Shown one piece after another: positions 30,970-41,000 of a stretch of 64,000 nt of DNA (its first letter is position 1; every line of letters begins with the position of its first letter). Source of the stretch: Bolinopsis microptera (taxonomy: Eukaryota; Ctenophora; Tentaculata; Lobata; Bolinopsidae); the NCBI RefSeq assembly GCF_026151205.1, contig NC_087081.1, forward strand, positions 13,930,340-13,994,339, given 5' to 3'. Under the pieces are notes generated by a model. The model was not told the DNA's origin and ran no database searches. It saw nothing but the letters and a program-made list of their open reading frames with translations. The position numbers were made by a program, and so were the translations under genes.

Positions 30970-33867
30970 TCAATCAAATGCTAGAGAAAAGAAGTATGTT
31001 TTAAGTTTGGTCTTGAAAGATGTAACTGACTCAGCTGATCTTATGTCGTATGGCAGGGAATTAAATACTTTAACTGCACAGTGACTAAAAGCTTTCTCTG
31101 TGTTTACATAGTTAGGAGAGGGCGGAAAACTAAGGTAAAAATAATCATTATCAAGACGTACATTTTTAAAACTTTGCTGCCTAGGAGATATCAACTCTTT
31201 TAAGTAAGGAGGAGCTATATTATTTAAACACTTGTAGGCAAGTAGGGCAATCTTAAAATCTATTCTAAATCTAACTGGTAGAAAATGAACTTTCTTAAGT
31301 AGTGGAGTAGTGTGTGCCTTTCTTCCTCTCCCGAAAATAAATCTTACAGCAGAATTTTGCACCTTCTGTAAACGACTTAAATCATAAGAGCTCAGTCCAA
31401 AATATACGCTATTGCAATAATCAATTCTAGAGAGTACTAGAGCATGAACAAGCTGAATCTTAAGGTTAAAAGACAGTTTTGATGCAATAAACCACAAATT
31501 TCTGATCTGAATATTACATGCTTGAACCACTGACGTAATCTGATCACTCATTGAAAGATAACTGTCCAAATACAGCCCAAGACTCTTCACAGTTCCACTA
31601 ACAACATGTGGCTCTTGATCCTTAACAATCTGTAGAGAGGCTGGAATATTTTTTGAGTCAAATTTAGAGGATATAACGATGACTTCAGTCTTAGAAGAAT
31701 TCAGTTGAAGGAAATTGTTTGTCATCCATTTCTTGATATCAGACATACAGTGTTCCATATTGTGCTCTAGCTGTGATGGGTCATCAGAATCAAGAGTGAA
31801 ATACAGCTGGGTGTCATCAGCATACAAATGAATACAGCACCCATGCATACTTGCAATGTTCTCAAGATCTTTGGTGTACAATATGAATAGCAGGGGGCCA
31901 AGGATTGAACCTTGTGGCACACCTATCTCAAGAACAGTTGATGAGGAAGACGAATCCTTGACTTTGACACAAAATGAACGGTTAGCCAAGTAGGACCTGA
32001 TCCATGTAAGAGCAATGCCTGTAATGCCATAAGCAGATCTTAGCTTCTTGATTAATCTTGGGTGATTGACAGTATCAAAGGCAGCACTCAAATCTAGAAG
32101 TAAAAGAACAACTTTAGTTTTCTTGTCAATAGTTATCAAGATGTCGTTATGGATTCTGGTTGTTGCAGTTTCACAGCTATGAAACTTCCTATAGCCGGAC
32201 TGAACTTTAGAAAGCAAGTTGTTATCCTCAAGATAACTGGTGAGCTGTATAGATACACACTTCTCAATGATTTTTGACAAGAATGAGAGATTGCTAATAG
32301 GCCTATAGTTAGATAGTAATTCACCGTCAAGGCCACGTTTCTTCAAACTTGGACGAATGAGAGCCTCCTTAAGTTTTATAGGAAACTCACCTTTAACTAA
32401 TGATTCATTGACTATAAATGAGATCAGAGGAAGGAGTTCTGGGAGACACTTGATGAGAATCTTTGTAGGTATGGGGTCAAGATCACAGAATTTGTTAGAC
32501 ATATTCTTTATGATGCTTACTAGTTCCTCATCAGACACATGACGGAATTGTACTATCTTTGGGCTATTAGAAAGAGGAACAGATTCATCTGAGTTAGGAG
32601 AATCTTCAAGGGATTGTTGTTCTAAATAAATGTTGTTGTATATGTTGTCGACCTTTGATTTAAAGAACTGTGCAAAGTTGTTAGCACTCTCAAGATTTGA
32701 AGAGCAAGAAGGTGTAGTAGTACTAACTTTTTCTTTATTGAGCAACTTATTAACGATGGAATAAGTCTTTTTAGCATCACCTGCACTATCTTGTAACCTT
32801 GTTTTGTAGAAGTGATCTCTTGTGGATACAATGACTGAGGATGCTCTCTCTGATGCTTTCCTGTACAGTCGTTTATAATCTGGGCAATCATGATTCTTTT
32901 GATACAGTCTCTCAATCTTTCTTCTCATTGCTTTTGCTTGTTGACAGTGTGTAGACCACCATTCAGCGTTATGATCTTTTCTTGGGATGAAAGTTTTTTC
33001 TTTAGCATGCTTGTCCAAAATACTGCTCAACTCAGACTCATAGATATCAACTGCACTATCGAGGTCATTGAAGCAATCAGTGTCACATAGTTTTGACTTA
33101 AGAATGTCCTCAACAAAAGCATCTAGGTCTATGCAAGCAATGTTTCTGTAAGTAATTGGTTCTAGAGTGCCTATGGGTGCTGGAGATACATTGCAATTAA
33201 AAGCAACAAAGTAGTGGTCAGACGATGTGCCAGAATCAGTAATGACAGGATCTAGAACTTCAATGCAATCGTGAGTAAAAGAACCATCCCTGGTAATTAC
33301 AAGATCTAATATGCCCCCATCTCTGTGTGTTGCAGCTGAAATTTGTTGCACCCACCCACAAGACTTAAGTAGTGAATTAAACCTTTGTGCAACTGAATCA
33401 TTTTCGTCTTCAATGTGGATATTAAAATCACCCATGATCAAGGGCTTTCCAGGTTTGTCTACTAAATCAACCAAGAGTTGCTCAAAGTCAGTTAGAAATT
33501 GGGGGATGTTAGCACTCTGAGATGTGGAGGTGCCAGAACGGTAAATTGAAACAATTCGTAGTATATCTCCAGAAGATGATTTGAAGGTACATTCACAAGA
33601 CTCAAACGTTTTGAATCGCTTGCACTTCTGAGGAGTCACTTTAAGACTTTTCTTATATAGAACAGCAACACCTCCTCCCCGCCCAGCTCTTGGCTGGCTA
33701 TGAATGGAATATCCAAGTTCTTTCATCTCAGAAAACTTAGCATTGTCATCTTTTCTCAGCCAAGTTTCTGTAGCACAGCAAATATCAGTATCAAAGTCTT
33801 CAAGCAATTGCATGACTCCAGCAGTTTTATTGCATATGGATCTGCAATTGAACAGGGCAAAGTTCAT
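30970..33867 (-). CDS. LINE-B ORF2: endonuclease-reverse transcriptase
   Basis: 965 residues. The endonuclease begins at the N-terminus (NFALFNCRSICNK), with the catalytic glutamate in CCATETWL, then GDFNIH and SSDHYFVAF, so its active site is complete. RT motifs follow: LSNYRPISNLSFLSKIIEK, LLLDLSAAFDTVNH, GVPQGSILGPLLFILY and the catalytic YADDTQLYF. The C-terminus has LSRIDYCNSVYFGLSSYDL, RLQKVQNSAVRFIFG and VRFRIDFKIALLAYKCLN, which is characteristic of the CR1/L2 group. No PHD finger is fused here; a PHD-like cluster is in ORF1 instead. Confidence 0.93.
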   Translation of the reverse strand: MNFALFNCRSICNKTAGVMQLLEDFDTDICCATETWLRKDDNAKFSEMKELGYSIHSQPRAGRGGGVAVLYKKSLKVTPQKCKRFKTFESCECTFKSSSGDILRIVSIYRSGTSTSQSANIPQFLTDFEQLLVDLVDKPGKPLIMGDFNIHIEDENDSVAQRFNSLLKSCGWVQQISAATHRDGGILDLVITRDGSFTHDCIEVLDPVITDSGTSSDHYFVAFNCNVSPAPIGTLEPITYRNIACIDLDAFVEDILKSKLCDTDCFNDLDSAVDIYESELSSILDKHAKEKTFIPRKDHNAEWWSTHCQQAKAMRRKIERLYQKNHDCPDYKRLYRKASERASSVIVSTRDHFYKTRLQDSAGDAKKTYSIVNKLLNKEKVSTTTPSCSSNLESANNFAQFFKSKVDNIYNNIYLEQQSLEDSPNSDESVPLSNSPKIVQFRHVSDEELVSIIKNMSNKFCDLDPIPTKILIKCLPELLPLISFIVNESLVKGEFPIKLKEALIRPSLKKRGLDGELLSNYRPISNLSFLSKIIEKCVSIQLTSYLEDNNLLSKVQSGYRKFHSCETATTRIHNDILITIDKKTKVVLLLLDLSAAFDTVNHPRLIKKLRSAYGITGIALTWIRSYLANRSFCVKVKDSSSSSTVLEIGVPQGSILGPLLFILYTKDLENIASMHGCCIHLYADDTQLYFTLDSDDPSQLEHNMEHCMSDIKKWMTNNFLQLNSSKTEVIVISSKFDSKNIPASLQIVKDQEPHVVSGTVKSLGLYLDSYLSMSDQITSVVQACNIQIRNLWFIASKLSFNLKIQLVHALVLSRIDYCNSVYFGLSSYDLSRLQKVQNSAVRFIFGRGRKAHTTPLLKKVHFLPVRFRIDFKIALLAYKCLNNIAPPYLKELISPRQQSFKNVRLDNDYFYLSFPPSPNYVNTEKAFSHCAVKVFNSLPYDIRSAESVTSFKTKLKTYFFSLAFD

Positions 33868-33896
33868 ACTCTGACATTCTGACTTAGAGTTTGTAG

Positions 33897-35735
33897 CTAG
33901 TTTTTTGAAGTAAGGATGTTTTGTTTATACCGATTCAATGCCTGTTGCATGATGGGGCACTGCTCTGAGCTGGAATGGTGAGTGTTACAATGAGATGAGA
34001 CTCTTGGATCTTTTGACAGACTGCAATTGCGACATCTATGTCTGCTAGGGTCTTCCTTGTAATGACAGTCTGATGTTCTATGCCTACCGCTGCAATACAT
34101 ACAAACCAGAGTTTCTTTCTCAGGACAATTTTGGGAAATATGGTGGAGCTTCTGACAATTATAGCACTGCTTGATGATGAATCTATCCTTTACAGGACAA
34201 GCACTATTCAGAATGAAGATTTTGCCGTCTCCTGTCAATAGGTTCCTAATCTGAGGAGAGACCTTGATCCCAGCAGTAGTGTACCTTAGTCCAACATTTA
34301 TGTACACAATTTCAAAGAAATGCTCATTATCTAGCAAGTGTTTAAGTCCAGGATTTTTCAAGGGAATAATATCTAGAAGAGCTTTTTTAGTCTGTAACCG
34401 GAAATCTTCAGCGGGCAAACCAGAGCGTTCAATGGTTTCGAATATCTGACTGGGAATATTAGACACAGTGACTTTAGGGAGAGCTTTCTGGGAAAGAGTG
34501 ATGTGAAAACCAAGTAATTTAATGACATCAGAGTTTTCAATAAGACTTTTAGCCTTCAGCCTATCAGATGAAGATGGAAAAACTAGCGTTATCTTCTTGT
34601 GTGAATCTAGTAGGCTAGTTTTCATAGCAATCAATCGTGTGTCATAGAGCAACTCAGATAGAACATCTGGAGCAGATGAAATATCAGCAGAAGGAAAGGG
34701 ACTATCTAGCACCAATATCTCTTTACTTTCCTTGCCAACTTGATTTATGTTAGCTGACACTTTTCTTGGCTGAGGAGAACTAGCACCACCTACAAGAGCT
34801 GCAGAAAAATTGCTGTAAGAGGACAGTGCACTTGGAGACCGGGATTGCAAGTTTTCTTTGTTAACATTAGAAACTTGCTCTTCCTGCAAATGTTCTGGAG
34901 CACATAGAGCAAGCTTGTCGACAATAATGCTATGCATTTCCTCACGAAATGATTCCAGAAGGGCAGAGTTGTTTGCCCTCATCAAATGCTCAACTTTGGA
35001 GAGAATATCAGGAGCTTCATCATCACCATTATCATGACTCATCACAGGGTTGGACTTAGGAGCATCTACCACAGATGGTACAGGTGGACCAGGTGGAGAA
35101 ACGTTTTTGGAAGAACGGGTGTCATCTACCAGTGAAATGCAATCTTCACATACGAATAGAAAATAACCCCAACGAGCTTGATCTGCAATCATAGGTCTCA
35201 CCTTAGCACGGAAGGTATTTGTACAAATGGAGTCAAGAAATTGAACACCGGTTTTTTTGCGACAAGCGGAGTGAAACATCCCATCACAGACATTACAGAT
35301 AATCGATTCATTCACAGTGTCATTACTCCCACACTGTTTACACGAGCCGTCTTCAAATACAGGAAGTATAACAGAGTTCTTCTTTGGCTTTAGAGTCTTC
35401 TTGAGCTTCTTACTGGCCAGGGCCTCGTGCCCCTTTTGGCCCGCCATTGACATTGCTTCCTCAATAAATGTATTTAATTGTAGTTGTGAAAATAGTTTCA
35501 CAAAAGGATGATAAGCACTCGGGTGTTGAAGGTTGCGAAACCCCAACTTGTAGCGAATACACTTGACGGATGTTACTCGGGCCAGATCATTAACAATGGT
35601 CAAGAATACACTAGTACCTGCATGAAATATGGGATAATTTAAAGTAAAATACAATTTTTTAAAAAGTAAAATACAATTTTTATTTTCCACAGAAGAATCA
35701 ATACATATTGAATTATAAATATCCGATAATTCCAT
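33897..35735 (-). CDS. LINE-B ORF1: PHD-like and zinc-knuckle nucleic-acid-binding protein
   Basis: The frame is open for 612 residues from 35735. The likelier start is the ATG at 35447 (MAGQKGHEALASKKLKK), since the first 95 residues look like translated leader. Counting from 35735, about 130-205 is a PHD-like cluster (CKQC, CNVC, HSAC, CEDC). The middle is a Ser-rich linker and then a folded RRM/transposase-22-like stretch (about 340-510). Three C-terminal zinc knuckles read CYNCQKLHHISQNC, CMYCSGRHRTSDC and CRNC...H...C. It probably binds the element's RNA in a ribonucleoprotein. The stop lies 29 bp before ORF2. Confidence 0.85.
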   Translation of the reverse strand: MELSDIYNSICIDSSVENKNCILLFKKLYFTLNYPIFHAGTSVFLTIVNDLARVTSVKCIRYKLGFRNLQHPSAYHPFVKLFSQLQLNTFIEEAMSMAGQKGHEALASKKLKKTLKPKKNSVILPVFEDGSCKQCGSNDTVNESIICNVCDGMFHSACRKKTGVQFLDSICTNTFRAKVRPMIADQARWGYFLFVCEDCISLVDDTRSSKNVSPPGPPVPSVVDAPKSNPVMSHDNGDDEAPDILSKVEHLMRANNSALLESFREEMHSIIVDKLALCAPEHLQEEQVSNVNKENLQSRSPSALSSYSNFSAALVGGASSPQPRKVSANINQVGKESKEILVLDSPFPSADISSAPDVLSELLYDTRLIAMKTSLLDSHKKITLVFPSSSDRLKAKSLIENSDVIKLLGFHITLSQKALPKVTVSNIPSQIFETIERSGLPAEDFRLQTKKALLDIIPLKNPGLKHLLDNEHFFEIVYINVGLRYTTAGIKVSPQIRNLLTGDGKIFILNSACPVKDRFIIKQCYNCQKLHHISQNCPEKETLVCMYCSGRHRTSDCHYKEDPSRHRCRNCSLSKDPRVSSHCNTHHSSSEQCPIMQQALNRYKQNILTSKN

Positions 35736-35785
35736 TAATAATCATTAAAAATTGCTTTGTCATTTGTAAAATCAAAAACGAAAAG

Positions 35786-36254
35786 CCGATTCAAAGAGAG
35801 AATGGTTAATTTGTTTATATAGTGATTCTGGTAAGCATTTCTTAATACGGTAGATACGTGCACAAGCACTGCTTAGTTTTTTGTTAAGAGATAGTATGTG
35901 TGGTTTCCAACTTAATTTGTCATCAATAATTACTCCAAGGAATTTAGTTTGACTAACACTCTTGATAACCCTGTTATTCATGGATAGGTAATAGCTATCT
36001 ATATCGGCGTCTAATTCATTATTGTTATGTTTATTTGGAGAGAAGTACATGTAACAGCACTTTTTTACATTAATGTGTAGTAGGTTTACTATCATGTACT
36101 TATTAACAGCCTGCAGTATTATGTTAGCCATGTCATATACCTTATTCTTTGAGTCGGCTGCAACAAATATATTAGTGTCGTCAGCAAATAGAACAAATTT
36201 ACCTAGACTTGTTATATTACAAATATCATTTATGTACAGTATGAACAGTACCAT
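35786..36254 (-). pseudogene. RT fragment of a LINE-A-related element
   Basis: An open frame of about 155 codons covers only the RT palm and thumb: LFILYINDIC, the catalytic FADDTNIFV, LLHINVKKCCYMYF and TKFLGVIIDDKLSW. It is clearly closer to LINE-A than to LINE-B. It starts abruptly in the middle of the GPLLF motif and stops in HSLFES, at LINE-B's 5' side. It is a truncated relic. Confidence 0.85.
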
Positions 36255-37019
36255 TAAGCACCATTGTAAGGACCATTATATAAAAAGATTTGTTTTCAAG
36301 TAAAAGAGGCATAACAAAAGGCTAGGTATACCATAGGGTTTTAAAGTTTAAAGTTTTTGGATAATAAGGTGTTTGTTAACTTCTTGATTACTAGGGCTTG
36401 AATTTTTAACCTGGATAAAAACGTTATATTATGCATGAAAATCAAATCCATTATGAAGTTTAGGTCGGTCAATAAGGTGTGCTGCTTAACTGAAAGTAGT
36501 TCTCCTGCATCCATCAATAGGAAAACAAATTTCATATCTCTGTGATAATATCATATCTCTGTGTATGCAGAATGGACCATATGCCGTTCTACTGATGAGC
36601 TATTATAGTTGCTATATGTTCAAATCTTTTGTAAGTTTTCCTACATTTACGCACTCATCCCTATTCTTTAGAGACAACAAAATTTCCAAGATGATGCTCA
36701 CCTGATGTTTGGATATTAACCCCAAGGTGTACAAAAAATTGTCTGTTCTTTCCGAGTCCGCAATGAAAGAATAGCTATACCTTGTACAGATTTCCTGATT
36801 TGAGAAGTTCAGAGAATCTGCCACAACTTGAGCAGAGCTGTCATCAACATACTACACCATGATAACATCTCCCTATCATAGGCTTTGAGGTCATCGATGA
36901 TCCTGGGTCTTGGCCGTCTTGCAGCATTTGAGTTAAACTGTATTATTCTTAGGTGCCATATTTAGTTGATGGTAGTGATGGTCACCATTTTTAACCTGAC
37001 TTATAAAGTTTGTCTTAGC
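36255..37019. other. Spacer upstream of the ANKLE1 homologue
   Basis: No gene is recognised. ATCATATCTCTGTG is duplicated near 36532 and 36548. A minus-strand frame at 36612-36824 (70 codons) has no known motif. The gene's promoter or a 5' non-coding exon may lie here, but I see no clear core promoter. Confidence 0.4.
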
Positions 37020-38026
37020 ATGAGATTACAGTGTGATGATACTAGACGACCTGAGTATGAACTCTTCAAGGCAGTTCAGGACTGCAATTTGAGGTAATCG
37101 CAATGTTTGTCTCTTTCATTTTACATATCACTGCCTTTTGTACAAGCTTGACTTAGTATAGATGGTTTTTCTAAACATTTTCTGGTTTTATCATACAAAA
37201 AGCTCCCAGTTAGTTCACTCTTACAATGTATATCAATTTCACTTCAATATGGACTGTCACAATCTTTTAAAAATGTAATATTTTACTGTTGTAGAGAAGT
37301 CAGACGTCTGCTAAGAGAAGGTGCCAACCCAAACCTGCTTCTCAAGAGAAAAGGAGGACTGTCCCCCTTTCACCTGAGTGTTGGTCTATCAGGAAGCAAA
37401 GCTCTGGAAATAGTTGCTGTGTTGCTTGATGGAAATGCTCATCCTAACAACCGGGCTTTTGATGGGTTAACTCCTCTTCATATTGCTGGTGAGTGAGATG
37501 TTTCTTTTTAGGAAATACTCCAGCACATCATTGCAGTGTTATTGAGTGTTTGCTCTTATCACAGCTTTTTGATCATCTTGTAATTGTACGCTTCTGTTAT
37601 ATTTAAATTATAGGAAACTGATTTGTTCAATTTTCAGCAATGTGGGGACACTTGCAAGCAGTTGAGTTGCTGGTTAACAGTGATGCAGACATTGAACTGT
37701 GTGACAATGAGGGGAAAACAGCTGTGAGTCGTACACTTAAACATACATGAAACTCAGGGATGAAGTTAAATGACTCCAAACGGATCTTCCTTGCTACTCG
37801 CCATGATAATTACAATAACAAATGACAAAAGCAAATAACAATAACAAATGACAACTATAACTATCAAATTATTTTAATATTGTTTCATTGCAGCTGATGT
37901 TATCACGTGAGATGAACCAGTACCATGTTGCAAGATATCTGGACAAGTTACAGAGACACATTATTACTGCTGTGTGCGAGGCTGAAGAGGCGTGTAGCAG
38001 GATGGACCAGACGAGAAACAATCAGG
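37020..38026 (+). CDS. ANKLE1: ANKLE1 homologue, exons 1-4 (ankyrin repeats)
   Basis: Exon 1 (from ATG 37020) reads MRLQCDDTRRPEYELFKAVQ and ends at GAG|GTAATC. Exon 2 gives VRRLLREGANPNLLLKRKGG, then PFHLSVG and AFDGLTPLHIA. Exon 3 gives AMWGHLQAVELLVNSDADIE, then NEGKTA. Exon 4 gives LMLSREMNQYHVARYLDKLQ. These make about three ankyrin repeats with the usual G-x-TPLHxA and LL-x-x-(G/D)AD features. GANPNL, LTPLHIAAMWG and ARYLDKL match the ANKLE1 repeat block in order and spacing. Confidence 0.85.
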
Positions 38027-41000
38027 GTTAGTATTTATTCTTAATTAATAATTAATTGATTAATTAATTGATTAATTAAGTTTTTTAATACTAGAGTAAT
38101 TTTTGTTTCACCTCAAGTAATAAGGGCCGGTTATATATAGTAGATCTAGTCAAACTCTTCTCGTGGTATTTTTAATAAATTCAACCTATTTTAATTTTTT
38201 AAAGTTTTACGTGGCTTTATTCCTGCAGCATCTTTTTAATGAATCACCTCCTAGCATTTCATCTAAGTTATGGCCTTTTCTTTCTTCAGGTTTTATCAAA
38301 ACTTCACGCAGTCAAGTGTGTAAGTTGCCGTTCACCTCAATACCTAGAATCAGTTAAAATTGTAAAGATACATGGTTATATATAGAGTCTACACAAGGTG
38401 CTGAAATATGGATCTTAAGTGATGAAAAACTGCACCACATCCTAATCCGACCATTAAGAGCCATTCTAGGTATCACGTGAATCAACCACAGTGCAGTATT
38501 TAATCACGTCGGCTGGATACAGGATATATGGTGGGACTGACATTAGTGTCAGATTGTTCAATGTGCCGAGGAAACGAACAGTTTCGGGATGTCCTCTCAT
38601 TATCAAGGATTGGTGGAGTTTTGTCACGTGCTGTATTTACTAGTCTCTGATTGGTAGAATTTGTGGTTCCGGTGGTACATTTAAGATTAGAGTGGATCTA
38701 TTGGATTATAATAGACAAAGTCTAATTACTTGGCTTCTAGGAAGATTAAAACATTAAGTTACACGTGTGGAGGTATTAGACACATGTGTTAAATTGTGTG
38801 GGGTGGATTGTTACACTTAATCTCTGAGTGTAGTGCCCAAGCTGTTATCACGTGTAATTAGTGTAATTAGTAATTAATTATTTATATACAGTGCTCTCTT
38901 CTAGCTCAGCTAATTATTGTGACCAAATTTAAAGTAAAGTTTTTGAGTGACATGGCATTTACATATTTATCGAAACTTGGATTCAGAAAAATATTATTCA
39001 TCATAAATTCAATTTATAATAATATTTTTCATGATGTTCATGCCACCGACAATTTATCATAAATTGTCGGTGACATGAACATCATAAATGGTTTATGTTT
39101 TGTTGAGTATAAAATTTATGTTTTGTTGAGGACCACCCAGCCGAATACTCGAGAAATCGTGAGGGTAAATGTGCAATGTAGTACAGTGAAAAGCAAAAAC
39201 TATAATGGATGGTTACCGTAATTATAATGGGTGCCATATGCCTAGAATGAAATATTTACTTACTTGCACTTGTGTAGGTCTGTAGAAGCATTAGTATCGG
39301 GCGTTGCCTGCTACAGGCTATCCCGAAACTAGAAGCTTGCTTTAATAATGAGGACCAAGTCGTTGTTTACTGGGAACAAACAATCACTTGTATGAGTTTT
39401 GGCGACGTGCCGCTATACTCGAAAGGAAGGAAACTGCTTATTTACTGTTGATATGGTTTAGTAAAGTTGGTAGAGGGCAGAAAAAGATATTACCAGAGTT
39501 ATAATAGCCTCGAATATTTGTGGAATGTGACCCAAATCTCCGCCATCAAAACTTAAGTAACTCTTAAAATGGGCAGTTAAGAATGTATCATGCTGTTTCG
39601 ATAGTAGTCTGTGGTAGTCTGGTATAGTCTCAGGTCAATTTACATATTACAGCGAACATTTTGCAGCCCTGTTATTTTCTCAGCTTGTTAGCTTGAGTTA
39701 GATACTGTGGAGGTGATCCAAATTATCGCTATGAAAATAGAATTAGAAATAACTTAGAATAAGAAAGTTACAATGTTTTGCTAATAATGTCTTAAATAAA
39801 TGTGGTCATTGCGAACTTGCTATGATTGCTACAGCCATCTAAGCTACACAACTTGAGAAGCCAACCAAGCATGATATGTTCTCAACCACGAGCAAGAAGG
39901 TAAGAAGGAATTTAAAACATCTCTTTGTTAAATATGCTGAAGTCAGCTTGATATAATATTATGTGAATGTTGCATTGTGTATGCAGGGTATGCACTATCA
40001 ACTATGGAAACATTCCTGACTTGCTTGTGTAAACAAAACACGGTTGTGCGTGTAAACACAACATATTTTAATGTAAACAAACCATCTACGTAGACTATTT
40101 AAGTACATAGACTGTCAAATAACTGACGTTTTTGTGTGTGTAGACAGTAAAATTCACTGAAATTCCTCTAAAATTCCCATTTCTCCAGTCATACATGTGT
40201 ATCAGGAAGATTAGACTGCCATAATATTACAAACATGTGCTACACGTGATAAATTATGTGATATCATAGTGTCCTAGACAATGTATACTAAAGAATGTGA
40301 CGTTTACAACTTTGCAACTGCACCAGGCACCTGCATGTCAATATCATCACTGTAATAAGAATGCAGCTAAAACTTGATCTGAGTAGTGCTGTTAGTGCTG
40401 TTAGTGGTGTTAGACATTACAATATTACATGTTAGAACCGGATAAAGATATGATTATGTTGTTAATCAAATGTTATTGATTATCAGTATCTAGCTTTATT
40501 TCGGTATCTTAGGATACCAATAACAACTCAAGATATCATTCATGATTTTCTAGATGTTGCAAAATTCGTGCACATATTTTAAATTTCAATCTTTATTTTA
40601 TGAACGAGTCGAGTATCTTATAGTAGGCAGAGTAAAAGATTGCCCACCTTTTTTAAAGGTTTATTTATCAAATATAAACAGAAATATTTATAAGCTGAGT
40701 CCACACTGCACTGATTATGATGAAAGTGTAAAGACACACTGATTTCTGACCTGAAGAACAGAGGGCCCCAGTCTAAATGTGTCTAATTGAGTTTGCTTGC
40801 TAAACATCACACATTATAACATATTACAGCTCATCTCTATCTTGCATAATTACTGTGTGTAGGTTATGTAAACATGGTTACACGTGAAATTAGAGCTAGC
40901 TTCAAGGGGACACACTGTTTGTGTAATAGTATGAACTGTGTAACTGAAACCATTTAGTAACGCATCTAGTGCAGGTAGTGAGACACTAATCACTGCTTAA

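Larger units (their letters stand above)
30785..35785 (-). mobile_element. LINE-B: CR1/L2-like non-LTR retrotransposon with two open ORFs
   Basis: Read on the minus strand: ORF1 (35735 or 35447 to 33897), a 29-bp gap, ORF2 (33867 to 30970), then a short 3' untranslated region ending in (TTA)n near 30785-30815. TTTATAAAAGTTG followed by TTA repeats is the ending often seen in CR1/L2-group elements. Both ORFs lack internal stops. The 5' edge lies near 35785, where a relic RT frame of a LINE-A relative stops abruptly. I could not find a target duplication. Confidence 0.85.

Noticed and set aside
39853-39898. Possible extra ANKLE1 exon ending at AAG|GTAAGA.
   Set aside because: It is open in one phase, but its end phase does not fit the next exon and the acceptor is weak.
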